In this document: positions 36,931 to 48,170 of the stretch, one piece after another
How the letters are laid out: every line of letters starts with the position of its first letter
Numbering within the stretch: position 1 is the stretch's first letter
Assembly (NCBI RefSeq): GCF_037392515.1
Contig: NC_090291.1
Span: forward strand, 37,347,001-37,411,000
Source: Haliotis asinina
Lineage: Eukaryota > Mollusca > Gastropoda > Lepetellida > Haliotidae
DNA length: 64,000 nucleotides
Direction: 5' to 3'
Position numbers and translations under genes: made by a program
The notes under the pieces: generated by a model
What the model saw: the letters and a program-made list of their open reading frames with translations, nothing else
The model's database searches: none
Told to the model about the DNA's origin: nothing

Positions 36931-37734
36931 CACGCATGCGTATAAGGATTTGTATTCTAGACTTGCTCCGCTTTTAATGTATAATATTAAATTACAAAAA
37001 TATTTTTCGAAGATTTTATCATTGCTTACGGACTATTATACATGCTTCTGTTGGGATCTGTGTTATGAGCTAGTGCTGTTCAACTTGGAGTCAAGTCCAT
37101 CCATGATGTAGCCTCTTGTGAATAAACGAATTTTCACCAGCCAATGCAAAGCCTGAAAGCACGAGATATATACGCCTACAACAAGCATAGGACCTTTGGG
37201 ATGTGATCGGATTACCGAACGTGTAGATTTACAACAATCGTTCGACCACCCGGCTACTAGTCTGTTATACAAACCCTAAAACAACTGAATATCCAAGAAG
37301 GCTCATACAAGCCTAAAGAATAGTCTCAGGGAGCCTTTTAATTATGTGGGGGTTTTTAATATATTTTTTTAAAACTATTTTTTTCCTATAATCATTCTCT
37401 TTGTAGCATATGTTATATTTGGGATTACGAGAATGATTTGTTTTTTGTTTTTATTTCTGTGAAATACGTTCAATTCTACTTGTTAGTCTATCCGACTACC
37501 AAAGCTGGTTATGTTACTGATGTTTGCTTGTAATATAATGCGACTATGCTTGTCGTAATAAGAGGCGACTAACGTGATTGGGTGGTCAGGTTAATTATAG
37601 TCTAACAACTGCTTACTATAAACCACAGATTCAAACAGAATGGTGAACAAAAACGTCTACATCCAGATGTCATGCACATAGATGTAAGCTGAACGACTGT
37701 TCAGTTTTACTTCGCCCCATTATAGCGGGAACCG
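36931..37734. other. gene-free stretch
   Basis: A 270-bp repeat fragment lies at 37545-37600 (CGACTATGCTTGTCGTAATA). Nothing coding. Confidence 0.35.
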
Positions 37735-37975
37735 TGAAGATCCGAATTATAACTGATCTTCAGTAACCCATGTTTGTCGTAAGATGCTACTAACGGGATC
37801 TGGTGGTCAGACTCGCTGACTTGGCTGACACATGTCATCGGTTCCCAGTTGCGCAGAATGTTCATGCTGTTAATCACGGAATTGTCTGTTCCAAACTCGA
37901 TTATTTACAGACCGCCGCCATATATCTGGAATTTTGGTGCGTGCGGCGTAAAACTAAAGTCCTTCAATCGCTAGT
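37735..37975 (+). repeat. 270-bp SINE-like repeat
   Basis: Plus copy with CTAACGGGATCTGGTGGTCA, GTTGCGCAGAATGTTCATGC and ACAGACCGCCGCCATATATC, ending GGCGTAAAACTAAAG. Confidence 0.8.
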
Positions 37976-37999
37976 AATATAATGAGGGCATATGAACAG

Positions 38000-38105
38000 T
38001 AATTGAGCGAGTGAGTGAGACACCAGACATAGTTCAGGCCGTGATTGTACCATGTGAAGGATCGAACCCGGGCCTTCGGCGTGTTCATCTACCTGGCTAC
38101 GTCAC
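38000..38105 (-). repeat. tRNA-derived SINE, partial
   Basis: Body partly deleted. The reversed B-box region GGATCGAACCCGGGCCTTC is intact. Confidence 0.65.
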
Positions 38106-38459
38106 TGTACTGACAAAAGGACTGACGCATCCCACTTCAAACTTTTTAGAATTGGAAATCTGAAACACAGTAATATTCCATTTGGAAACCAAATGATGTT
38201 AAAAATTCATGCTCTTTGAGCGTATACCCCTGCTAATATATTAAAGTGGCAATTGTTGATCCCAGGTGCCTGTGGGTATAGGGGTATATGCTATCTGAGA
38301 CATATTTGAGAAAAAGGTTCTGAGAGCAATCGTCGTACTAGCTGAATGTGTACAATTTTGTAATGAATTATTTGTCAGATATTGCAGAGTTGGTTGTTTG
38401 TTAACTTATTTCTTGCCCTACACCGACATAAAAGTGTCCTCGCCCATACCAGCGTGCTG

Positions 38460-38625
38460 TGTTTGAGAGCTGCGGGATACCTTAGAAGGTAAAGCGTCCG
38501 CTGGTCTCGCCGATGACCGAAGTTCGACTCCCCGCATGGATTGTGAAGCCCATTTCTGGTGTCCCCCGCCATGGCATTGCCGGAATATTGTTAAAAGCGG
38601 AGTAAAACTAAACTCAGTCTGTTTA
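38460..38625 (+). repeat. tRNA-derived SINE, near full length
   Basis: Degraded A-box region (TACCTTAGAAGG), B-box-like AGTTCGACTCC, body TTTCTGGTGTCCCCCGCC, tail AAAGCGGAGTAAAACTAAAC. Confidence 0.8.
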
Positions 38626-38830
38626 GCACAAACAACGCCAAGATTGATTGAAATAGCTCACAAAGCGGTAAATCGTCAGGACAACGGGTAAAATGCATTC
38701 TGTTTAGCACAAAACCCGTTAGAATTGACTTTCAAAAGTCCGTTCTTAAGAGACGAGAAACGCTGTTCAGTACAACCATAGCCATGACTGGTTGAAACAG
38801 CTGACATACGGTAAATCGTCCATGCTTATC
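38626..38830 (+). repeat. degenerate tandem repeat, about 3 units
   Basis: CTGTTTAGCACAAA begins at 38627 and 38700, and a variant CTGTTCAGTACAA at about 38764. Units one and three share GGTAAATCGTC. Noncoding. Confidence 0.55.
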
Positions 38831-39714
38831 ACGATCACAACTAATCCCCTTGCGAAGTTAGAGTTACTTATTTAAATATAATGCCGTAAATTATATCGTA
38901 AACTGAAGATGAAACATAATTTGAAACAAAAGACACCGTTTATCCAAAATACGTTCCACGGTGATATCAAATAAAAAATGTTATATGTGACCATTGGTAT
39001 AGTTTCAATGATTTTACGGCCGCTTAGATCGTATGTACCGACGTGCTGTTCGCCCGTCACAAACACTTCACATGTTATTAGTCCTAGGCCAAATGTTAGA
39101 AAAGTCCCTATCTTTTAGGATCTCTCAGCAGCAGTAAACGTGTTATTCAGTAATTGGTATGACACCTCCCACCCGCAGGTTATTAAAAACTAACTGGGTT
39201 CAGTCCACTGTTGAAGCAGTGTCCACATGTTCATAAACAAACTGCTTTAGAATTGATCACATTGTCTAATGTGTGGTGACAAGCACTGGTGTTCAGCATG
39301 GTCAAGATATGCAGTATGGGTGATAAGGCTGGGTGTATCATATTACCTGATTTTCATGATATCTCTACATTTGGCCTAGGAGTATTATCATGTTATCATC
39401 GTCAAGAATACAAAGCGTCCCTGTAGGATGTCATCGGTTGAAATTAGGTTTTTACAACAGACCATCTTTGCATGATCTTATACAAAACTGCTCAGTGTTT
39501 CAGACTAGCTGCATTTGTGGCTGTAAGTTTTCACAGTTGAGATTAAACAATTATACGAGACTACAAGCAAACACAATAACAACTGATTCAATCCGTAGCT
39601 ATGTTCAGATTCATCTGTCTGAAAACGTTTCGTTGAACTCCGTGAGCCCTGATTTTTGCAAAATGTTTAGTGTTTTGCACATCCTCTCTATATATTTTAA
39701 TGTATATTCCAAAA
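38831..39714. other. gene-free stretch
   Basis: No element or exon recognised. A 132-codon plus frame starting at 39390 runs into the microsatellite and shows no motif. Confidence 0.35.
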
Positions 39715-39812
39715 GAGAGAGAGAGGGGGGGGGGGGGGGGGGGGGCACGCACGCACACACACACATACACACACAGAGGGAGAGATAGAGAAAGAGAGAG
39801 AAAGAGAGGGTG
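39715..39812 (+). repeat. compound microsatellite with 21-G run
   Basis: (GA)n, then 21 uninterrupted G at 39725-39745, then (CA)n, then more (GA)n. Likely polymorphic and prone to sequencing error. Frames through it are artefacts. Confidence 0.95.
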
Positions 39813-40007
39813 AGGGGTGACTTGCTGACTTGTGTGAATGTATCTAGCGTGCATCGGGTAACCTTCTCGTCCACCTACTACTTTTTTTCACAAATAAGTT
39901 GACAGGTTTTCTGTTGATAAAACTTACTTATTTGTCAACACAACTGTCCACATCAAGGAGGCCCTCAACTCAGTAATACACTATTAATAGTATCCGATAT
40001 GTACAAC

Positions 40008-41245
40008 ATATAACCAGTAATTTAGAGCATAAGTGATAATTACAATTCAATTACAAAACGGACGGCACAATTATCTCAGCTAGACTTGTAACTACAGCTC
40101 GTATATATATAATCATTGTAGATAACCTTGAGTAGATTTCAACTCTGCCCTAGGGTTATCTCCCTTACATGGTTATAATTCATACAATATATGTATCGGA
40201 CAGCCGGTTAATATATTGTTCATAAATATAAGGGTGGAATAAATTACAAACGATCAATTCTAGGACTCGTTTTTTCCTTGTAGAACAACGGTCCAATAGT
40301 GAAGGTTACTGGCGAAAATGATTCGGATATCTGGGAATTCGTTTATCCTGACGTTTTGAGAAAACGTAGTTGTCTATATACACGAGGTCCGTCTGTGCCT
40401 GCCAAAGTATGTACATGAAACTAATCGCAAAGCAGTAAAATGCAAGCCATGCCTTTTGATGATTCAATACAGTGAATCAATACTGCATTTGCTAGTTCAC
40501 ATGAGTAAGCAATATGTATGTACACCACATAAGTCACTTGTGTGTATTTGTGGAAATAATATAACTCGGAAGGAAACCGAGCAAGCTTGGCCACGCGACT
40601 TTCGAGTGCAGAGGACGCACACGCCCCGTCGACCCAGACTGGTGACCCGTGAACTACATTAAGTCCACCTGTCTTTAAATTAACCCAGTTGGCCCCTTGT
40701 GTAGTGTTCGTAAATATCTACGTTCTACATGTAGTATCGTAAATTTGCATTCAAAATAGCGATGTGCAGTCTCCACATGTGTATGCAGAAAACAGTCGGA
40801 CCCGTCCACCTGTATCAGTTTTACGTTTATGTTACGGGTTGTAAATGGTAAAACTTCAGGTAATTGAATTATTCGGATTGAACTGAATATTCGACCGACC
40901 AGTTTTTTCTTTACGGAACAATGATTTTATATGCTACCTATCAAACGTTTAGACTCACTAAAGCGCTCGCTGTATGGTACATATAGAACCAACTGTATCT
41001 TTATCCAGATGAACTGCACGAGGATCATGCATCAAACTGACGAAAAGCATGTGCAAATATTGTGCATGTGAAGAGCTGCGTTTTGATGATAAAGTTTTGT
41101 TAAGAATTCGCCAATTTTCGCACGAGTTTTATCATCTATTGAAGTCATGATAAGAATCTTTTCAACGTTACAAATTTGTTTTAGAATGCAGACCCGTGTC
41201 AGTTATATTCGGACACTTGACGTAATTTCCACAGACTTACACGTT
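40008..41245 (+). repeat. duplication unit A, left part
   Basis: Aligns with 46798-47975 (from ATAACCAGTAATTTAGAGCA to TTCCACAGACTTAC) with substitutions and small indels. It is the upstream flank of the GT92 gene. Noncoding; no element signature other than the R repeat listed next. Confidence 0.85.
40948..41205 (+). repeat. R repeat, copy A1
   Basis: One of four related ~260-290-bp direct repeats; the others are at 44525-44790, 47655-47945 and 48545-48830. Shared phrases are TTTAGACTCACT, GCACGAGGATCATGCA, CATGTGCAAATAT.GTGCATG and TTACAAATTTGTTTT. A1 lies upstream of the GT92 gene. Confidence 0.75.
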
Positions 41246-42140
41246 ATTTCAGTGAAGCCTGAATACTTTTCATTGAGTGAGTTGATGATGAAGCTTTGTA
41301 AACTTCGACAGACAAATGTGAAATCATCTCTGTTATTCGCACATAATTTCAGTTCAGTTGTCCGTCCACTATTTAACTAATGCCATCACAAATTGTACAT
41401 AACAGTTTCAAATATAACAGTCAAGGAAGTTATGAAGAATATATAAAGCATCCCCCAAAATATTGCTAAAATATGTGTAAATATATAGTGCAATAAAGAC
41501 ATAAGAGAGGGTACAGATGTCGTGTACTGTCATGAGTAAAGCAGTTTTACACCTCCTTTAATAAACACTACATGTAATGTATTATTGCAAAATATTCAAA
41601 TAGAAAAATGTCCGTTACAAAGAGTAACCTAAGTGCGTCGTTATACAGCAAACAAATAGTGATATGTGGATCAGGTATGGGAGTGGTGGTGTGTCATGAT
41701 CGGCATGGGTCGCGGCTGAACGATCAACAGCTGTTTGCGTTTTCCCCAGATCTTGTTTTACTGGAATAATACCGAGCTAGCTGTACAAGCGCCCTGTCTT
41801 TGTTGAGTGGTCGCTCGACAGCTTCGGTGACAGTGTCAGCCCAACACGGAAATATAACTCCACATGCAATACGTCACGACGAGGACAAAGAAAGCCTCAC
41901 AATAAGATCACACTGAATAGGAATCCCACAAATAAAAAACAGTATGATATGAAGTTGTTCATTGAAGCATGTCGCTACTTTGAAGCTATGGTGGCCAGGT
42001 GGGGACATCGCCTTCTCGAATTCGATGATGGCCGCGAAGAAGCGATAATTCGAAAAGAGAAAGCGAGAGACAAGAAAACGACAACAGCAGAAGGCCATAA
42101 CACAGACGATGAAGTGATAGTGAGAGAAGAGAAGTCATAC
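41246..42140. other. GT92 upstream region
   Basis: Part of this (about 41211-41378) has an inverted copy at 48000-48170. A 92-codon frame at 41949-42227 overlaps the likely TATA box, so I do not call it a gene. Confidence 0.4.
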
Positions 42141-42148
42141 TATATAAG
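42141..42148 (+). promoter_or_regulatory. candidate TATA box of the GT92 gene
   Basis: TATATAAG lies about 300 bp before the start codon, leaving a ~270-bp 5' leader if transcription starts near 42172. The same octamer occurs at the next gene's promoter (55609). It rests on position and consensus only. Confidence 0.35.
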
Positions 42149-42443
42149 CCACAACAGAAGGCGAGAAACCGATATCCCGTATTGGCCGTCACAGAAACAG
42201 CTCCCCACTGAAGGGCTATTTCTGTGATCTGTATTATAAGCCTATGAATGGAACAACTAAGTCTGTCAGTTGACGATACTTCACAAAGGACATACTGTGA
42301 TTCAGCCTGTGGGAGGGGAAAGACGTTGAAGAAAGCAGGTCAAGATGAGCAAAATGAATTGGGAAACATGCAGATGCGTGTTTACCTTGCTCTAGTGTTT
42401 CTTTAAAGCCTACCCGTTGATAAAATCTTCGGGAGAAGTGAAT

Positions 42444-44358
42444 ATGAAGTCACGTGTTGCCAACGGTGTGTGTATGATATTTGTAGTTAACGTCGTACTT
42501 GTTTTCACCTATACTTACCTATTAGGATCACCCGCCACTGCCAGTATGAAACGGGTACAGGCCGTAATCAGACCCATTAACAGGACAAATGAGGAAAGAC
42601 TTTCACCAGGCCAAGCATTGTGCCCTCTCATCAGGCGGCCCACGGATATCAAGGACACACAGGTTTGGCAGGAGGTGGGCCAAGGTCATGTCCTGTATGT
42701 TTTCTCCGCATTCTACGACGACGCCGGAACGTCTCCTATTGTTCGTGTTCTTGGTCTGTCTGTTTTTAACAGACACGGGCCCCTCCTGTGTCAGTTGTGG
42801 TTTAAAGACTCCAAGCACGTGGAACTTTACGAAATTCAGGCACATGTCGAGATGCTACTGGAGGGTCATAAGCGAAAGTACGTATTATCCGGGCCTCGGG
42901 TAGGTCGGTGTTACGGTGCCTTATACCTTCTATGGCGACTAGATCTTTTGGCTTTGCTCTCAGCGAGTGAGTGAGTGGGTTGAATGGTGAGTTCATGGGT
43001 GAGTTTGTTGAGTTTGTCACAATCAGGGTCATTTCAGCAGTTTCTTTGCGGGTGTGAGGTGTGGGTGTGGGGGATGGTTGGTTTGGTTTTTTGGGGGTTG
43101 GTGGTGGTGGTGGGGAGAGCAGCGACACTTTACTGATGCACAGGCAAACTGTAGCGCAAATGGGTTGCGCACCATAGAGAATTCACCAGTCTTCTTACAT
43201 GCGAGCATATATGAAGACTTGTCATATTATCTATGCTGCGCAACTCCATTAGCGGTACAGTTTGCCTGTGACTGACCCCACACCTGAATGAGTGAGCATG
43301 ATTTACGCAGCTTTTTGCAATATTCCTCCACTATAAATCGACTCAGTAATGCAACTTTACAAACGCTGTAATGAAGACCGCTTTTTTATATTTTCAGATA
43401 TCGAGCTGTGTATATTAAGTGTGGCATACCCAAAAACCGACGCCCGTATGCTGTTTCAATAGTGACTAAGTCTTGCAAGCAGCCACTTAACCTTCTTAAG
43501 GTGATGTACTCAAAGAATACGACAACAAACTTTACAGTTTGCGTGACGCCACTCAATTTCAAATATAGCCGAGCTTTCGAGTTGGTAGAAATGGTGGAGT
43601 TCAACAAATTAATGGGTGCCCAAAAGCTAGTGTTTTATAATTACAGCACGGGCACCAATGTAGACGCTGTCCTCAGACACTATGTTGCGGAAGGATCTAT
43701 AGAAGTTGTGCAGTGGCATCTTCCAGTGCGGGTAAACACGTGGCCACCAAGCGAAATAGTCGAAGTACACTATTTTGCACAAATTGCAGCTTTGAATGAT
43801 TGCTTATACAGACATTTGCACAGCTCGAAATACATAGTCTTTACGGATCTGGATGAATTTATAATTCCCAAAGTAGGCCGAACATGGTCATCTCTGATTC
43901 AGAAAAGGCTTTCAATTAACCCTAAAACTGGTGCTTTCATTATAAGGTGTATCTTCTTCAGGAAAGAATGGCCAGCATATTCGAAGAATTTTTCCGGTAG
44001 GAGTGAAGCAGTGAAATATAAATCTATCGTGCTGTTGAACGTATTGAGAGAGTCCTCTGATCTGGAATTCTTCACTCGTTCAAAGTTGATCATCATTCCT
44101 ACTCGGGTGGAGACTGTTGGTGTACACCAAATTTGGAAGTACCGTTTAGGGTACGAACATGACAAAGTGCCGAAAACGGATGCCCTCCTTCACCATTACA
44201 GGGACTTCGAGAAGCCTGAAGATAAGAAAGAAAGGATTACGGACATTTACGTCCACCGATTCAAGGACAAGCTACTGGCTCAGCTCAAATCTACCTGGGG
44301 TAAACTTCCTAAGGTGCCTTTGAACATCCCTTTGTCAAACTACAGCAAGCCTGTGTAG
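42444..44358 (+). CDS. glycosyltransferase family 92 protein, two exons
   Basis: Coding exons 42444-42877 and 43398-44358 join in phase 2 (donor GTACGT, acceptor TTTTCAG) to give 464 aa. The joint reads HKRK-YRAVYIKC. The protein has a short cytosolic N-terminus, one membrane segment at about 8-28 (VCMIFVVNVVLVFTYTYLLG), a stem, then a GT92 (DUF23) catalytic domain. Family landmarks are VQWHLP (249-254), the metal-binding FTDLDEF with DLDE at 295-298, and a C-terminal HHYRDFE. This is a type II Golgi-type layout. GT92 enzymes include nematode GALT-1, which adds beta-1,4-galactose to core fucose of N-glycans; the exact acceptor here cannot be read from sequence. The start was chosen as the first ATG before the membrane segment; an in-frame TTG lies upstream. 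The gene sits in duplication unit A between R repeats A1 and A2. A terminal 49-bp tandem duplication spans its stop codon. Confidence 0.93.
43139..43270. mobile_element. 132-bp MITE in the GT92 intron
   Basis: Starts CACAGGCAAACTGTAGCGCA and ends with the inverse (TACAGTTTGCCTGTG). The arms pair over about 45 bp. A second copy, split by a SINE, lies at 34013-34400. A SINE tail fragment follows at 43290-43330. Confidence 0.75.
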
Positions 44359-44428
44359 CCAGTGATAAAATTCTATATTTTTGTCAAACTACAGCAAGCC
44401 TGTGTAGCCAGTGATAAAATTCTATATC
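44331..44428 (+). repeat. 49-bp tandem duplication across the GT92 stop codon
   Basis: Copies start at 44331 and 44380 with TTTGTCAAACTACAGCAAGC and each contains the last codons and TAG. Unit B has the same pair at 48355 and 48404, so the tandem duplication predates the segmental one. Only the first copy is in the reading frame. Confidence 0.85.
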
Positions 44429-44524
44429 CGAAGGCCCATTCTGACATAGTTGACGTATAAAATACAACAGTCCTGATGTGTGATATTGTCATAATGTGAA
44501 AACTCACTATGCATACTGTCCATC

Positions 44525-44790
44525 AAACATTTAGACTCACTTAAAACACTCACTTTATGTTATATACATATAGAAAATAAATTTCTCCACTAGCTTGAGG
44601 GAACCAGCTGCAAACTTTATGCCACTGATTGCACGAGGATCATGCAGCAAATTACTGAAAGGCATGTGCAAATATCGTGCATGTAAACTGCTGTTTTGTC
44701 AAGAATTCGCCATTTCACCGTGTTTTATCATTTATTGAACTCGTAACAATAATCGTTTCAAAGTTACAAATTTGTTTTCCAATGCAGCAG
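44525..44790 (+). repeat. R repeat, copy A2
   Basis: Downstream partner of A1 (40948), in direct orientation on the other side of the GT92 gene. It includes AATAAA at 44576-44581, which could serve as the GT92 polyadenylation signal about 220 bp after the stop. A1 lacks AATAAATTTCTCCAC, but B1 (47720) has AAGATAAATTTCTCCAC. Confidence 0.75.
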
Positions 44791-45551
44791 TTCACCTGTA
44801 AACAGTGCCTTGAAACAGTCTGGAATATTTTGTAAAATCTAGTTTAGAACAGTTGCATGAAGTAAGTGGCTATATTTACACTAGGTAGTCTAAACTTTTC
44901 ATGGGAAGTGCACGCTTTCAATACCGACATCACTCGGGACCAAATGAAAATGCCGGTTAGGACAGAATGCCGGAATAGACAGTTTGCTTATGACGACGGC
45001 GCACACCGGAAAAATTCATGTGTATTCATTCAAATAAAAATAAGGTATATTTTGTTTACATTGCGAAAAGGTCACCGATCTTACTTTGTATTTTGTGTGC
45101 CGATGCCACGAGCGCAATGTCCTCAGCTGCACTTTCCAAGTTTTCCACATGATACGATGTCATGTTTCCTGATTGGATGCGAAATGTTTGATCTGGGTGC
45201 ACATTCTCAAAACATCCCTTAAAGTCAGTTTAGGAAACACAATTTCGTCTTCATCTTAGACTTCATTTTCATCTTTATCATCAGGACACTTGGTCTCAGT
45301 CTGTTTAACTCGAGTTGTCAGATCTGTTTCAAATTCACTCAAATCTGGATTTTCAGTAGGCAAATTGTCGCCACGCTCGACATATTCATTGCGTGTACAG
45401 CTTGCAGTTTCCTTGTTTGTCGTGGCCACTAATGTAGGTAGGGGAATATAATCCTATAATGTGCATAATGCCACAGTTATGTTTTACTGTGTTTTTCCTG
45501 TTTTAGCATTGAATGCAGTCTCCTGTCTGCCGGTTATGTATTCTTCGAAAT
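44791..45551. other. unit A downstream flank
   Basis: Aligns with unit B 48831-49494. A 118-codon frame at 44866-45222 is not kept in unit B, so it is not a gene. Confidence 0.5.
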
Positions 45552-45850
45552 ATGTTTTGTTCCAGCACACTTTAAAGGTCCTGCATCTTATTTATTTGAC
45601 AGAGTCTACATTTGTAGTATACAGTATACATGTAGCGTTTTCACAGACTGTTGTTCGATTGTGTGTTTTGTTCCAGCACACTTTAAAAGTCCTGCGTGTT
45701 ATTTATTTGACAGAGTCTACATGTGTTGTATACAGTATACATGTAGCGTTTTCACAAATTGTTGCTCTACTGTATGTTTTGTTCCACCATACTTTAAAGG
45801 TCCTGCGTGTTATTTGTGTTCAAAGGGAATTTGGAAAAGGACATACGCGT
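45552..45850 (+). repeat. 111-bp tandem repeat, about 3 copies
   Basis: Units start at about 45552, 45664 and 45775, each opening TGTTTTGTTCCA and containing GACAGAGTCTACAT and ACATGTAGCGTTTTCACA. Unit B has two shorter copies from about 49495 and 49594. The 150-codon frame across it is a repeat artefact. Confidence 0.85.
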
Positions 45851-46009
45851 ATCAAAATTATCAATTTAAAATTTAACGTTTTTGGCATACGGTGGCAGCA
45901 AAGAGAGAAATAACAAAAAAATGAACTAAACGTTTTGTACTAGATTATCACTCATAAATGGCTCACTCATAATACTTCTGGAAAACGCTTTTATGGACGT
46001 ATTTTGTGA

Positions 46010-46280
46010 GTGTGAGTAAGTGAGTTTAGTTTTACGCCGCACCTAGCAGTATTCCAGTCATATTACGGCGGTTTGTAAATAATCGAGTCTGGACCAGACA
46101 ATCCAGTGACCAAGTACATCATCATCGATCTGAGCAATTGGGAACCGATGACATGTATCAACCAAGTCAGCGAGCCTGACCCCCCGATCCCGTTAGTCGC
46201 TTCTTACGACAAGCATAGTCTCCTTTTAAGGCAAGCATGGGTTGCTGAAGGCCTATTCTGCTCCGGGACCTTCACGGGTC
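46010..46280 (-). mobile_element. 270-bp SINE-like element with empty site in unit B
   Basis: It is flanked by imperfect 15-bp duplications: GGACGTATTTTGTGA at 45995-46009 and GGATGTATTTGGTGA at 46281-46295. Unit B at about 49948-49962 has the single uninterrupted GGATGTATTTTGTGA. So the 271-bp insert arrived after the A/B duplication, or was lost precisely from B, which is less likely. It runs from GTGTGAGTAAGTGAG to CCTTCACGGGTC. Confidence 0.9.
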
Positions 46281-46696
46281 GGATGTATTTGGTGAAGCGT
46301 ACGTAATGGTGAATTGTTTGATAACCCGTAAATTATGTTCTGAACAATATCTCGTTTCAAATTCATTAAACATACATCAATATTTGCACAACTGGTGTAA
46401 CTCTATTGTAGAAAATTAATAGAATGTACGCTACACAATTAGAAAACCTTCTCTTGTGAATGTCTTTTCACCTTATTCTGATTATCGTTACTTTCCCAGC
46501 ATACCCGTCGCTTGCTGAATACCATTGAATGAAACGTTTAACTTGAAATAGATGAATTGATGAATAAATGAACTAAATCAAACACATGCTTCAAGGAATC
46601 GGACTTGTTTTTGTCCAGATGTGACTACTCGATATCCACTTCACCTGGAAACACGCCAGAAGCCGATAGCTTGTAATTAGAAGTCACTGGACAATG

Positions 46697-46775
46697 AATT
46701 AGTGAGTGAGTTGAGTTTTACCCCGCTTTTAGCTATATTCCTGCACGGCGTTGAACACCAGAAATGGGCTATATC
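46697..46775 (-). repeat. truncated SINE at the A/B junction
   Basis: The tail and part of the body match the longer unit B copy at 50394-50540. Here it stops near AACACCAGAAATGGGCT and is followed by a second copy of ATCCAACTTCACCTGGAAAC, then unit B. The duplication breakpoint therefore lies in or beside a SINE. Confidence 0.7.
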
Positions 46776-46797
46776 CAACTTCACCTGGAAACATGTA

Positions 46798-47975
46798 AGA
46801 TATAACCAGTAATTTAGAGCATAACTGACGATTACAATTCAGTTACAAAACGGAAGGCACAGAATGAAAAAGGCAATTGTCTCAGCTAGACTTGTCACTA
46901 CAGCTGACGTCACACTCGTATCTATGTTATTACTGTAGAAAACCTGGAGACAGATTTCAACTCTGCTCTAGGGTTATCTCCTTGCATGGGTAGGACTCGG
47001 GATTATGCAAACTCGTTTCTTCCTTGTAGAACAACGGTCCAATTTTGGCATTGAAGGTTACTGGCGAAAATGAATCGGATATCTGGGAATTCGTTTATCC
47101 GGACGTTTTGAGAAAACGTAATTGTCTATATAAACGAGGTTCGTCTGTGCCTGCCAATATATGTACATGAAACTAATCGCAAAGCTGTAAAATGCAAGCC
47201 ATGCCTTTTGAATCAATACAGTGTATGTGCACTGCATTTGCTAGTTCATATGAGTAAGCAATATGTATGTACGCCACATACCTGTTTACCTGACCAAAAT
47301 AAACCCACCTGTGTGTATTTATGGAAATAATATACCTGGAAGGAGACCGAGCGAGCTTGGCCAGGCGAATCTCGTGGGAAGAGGACACACACGTCCAGTC
47401 GAGCAAGACTGGTGACCCGTGCACCTTTTAAGTCCATCTGTCTTTAAATCAATCCATGGCCAGTTGTTTGGTAGTGGTTAATGTTAGTAATCTGTTTACT
47501 GCATGTAGTATAATAAATTTGCACTGCGTGACATGTGTACGCAGAAAACAATCCGACCCGTCCGCCTGTATCGGTTGTACGCTTATGTAACGGCCGATAA
47601 ATTGTAAAATTTTAGGTAAATAATTAAATAATAATTAATTTTTTTCTAAACTACACAAACGTTTAGACTCACTGAGAGCACTACATGGTGCATATATGCA
47701 TATGGTTACATCAAAGATAAATTTCTCCACAAACTTGGGGAACCAACCCTATCTTTATCCAGATGAACTACACGAGGATCATGCATCAAACTGACGAAAA
47801 GCATGTGCAAATATTGTGCATGTGAACAGCTCCGTTTTAGTGTAAAGGTTTGGTAAGAATTCGTCAATTTTTATCATTTATTGAGCTCATGATAAGAATC
47901 GTTTCAACGTTGAAAATTTGTTTTAGAAGACAGACCTGTGCCAGTTATATTCGGACACGTGATGTAATTTCCACA
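46798..47975 (+). repeat. duplication unit B, left part
   Basis: Copy of 40008-41245. It contains R repeat copy B1 at 47655-47945. It stays collinear with A up to CCACAGACTTAC and then switches to inverted sequence. Confidence 0.85.
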
Positions 47976-48170
47976 GACTTACAAATGTGATGTCATTACC
48001 TAAGTAGTGGGCGGAAAACTGAACTGAAATTATGTGCGCATAACAGAAATGGTTTCACATTCGCCTGTCAAATTTTACAAACCTCTATCATCAACTCACT
48101 TCATGAAATTTATTCATGCTTCCCTGAAATAACGTGTTAGTCTATGGAAATAACGTCAAGTGTCCAAGTA
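47976..48170 (-). repeat. inverted fragment in unit B
   Basis: From about 48000, CTGAACTGAAATTATGTGCG through AATAACGTCAAGTGTCC is the reverse complement of A 41211-41378. Because the end of the left part (47940-47975) carries the direct copy of the same bases, the locus holds a foldback around 47950-48165. It replaces the ~2.9 kb that holds the GT92 gene body in A. Confidence 0.85.

Noticed and set aside
41949-42227. 92-codon charged frame before GT92
   Set aside because: It overlaps the candidate TATA box and leader of GT92, has no motif, and lies in a region without a splice signal in frame.
44866-45222. 118-codon frame downstream of GT92
   Set aside because: Not preserved in the duplicate unit B; no motif.
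45461-45913. 150-codon hydrophobic frame
   Set aside because: Arises from the 111-bp tandem repeat; copies in unit B are in a different arrangement.
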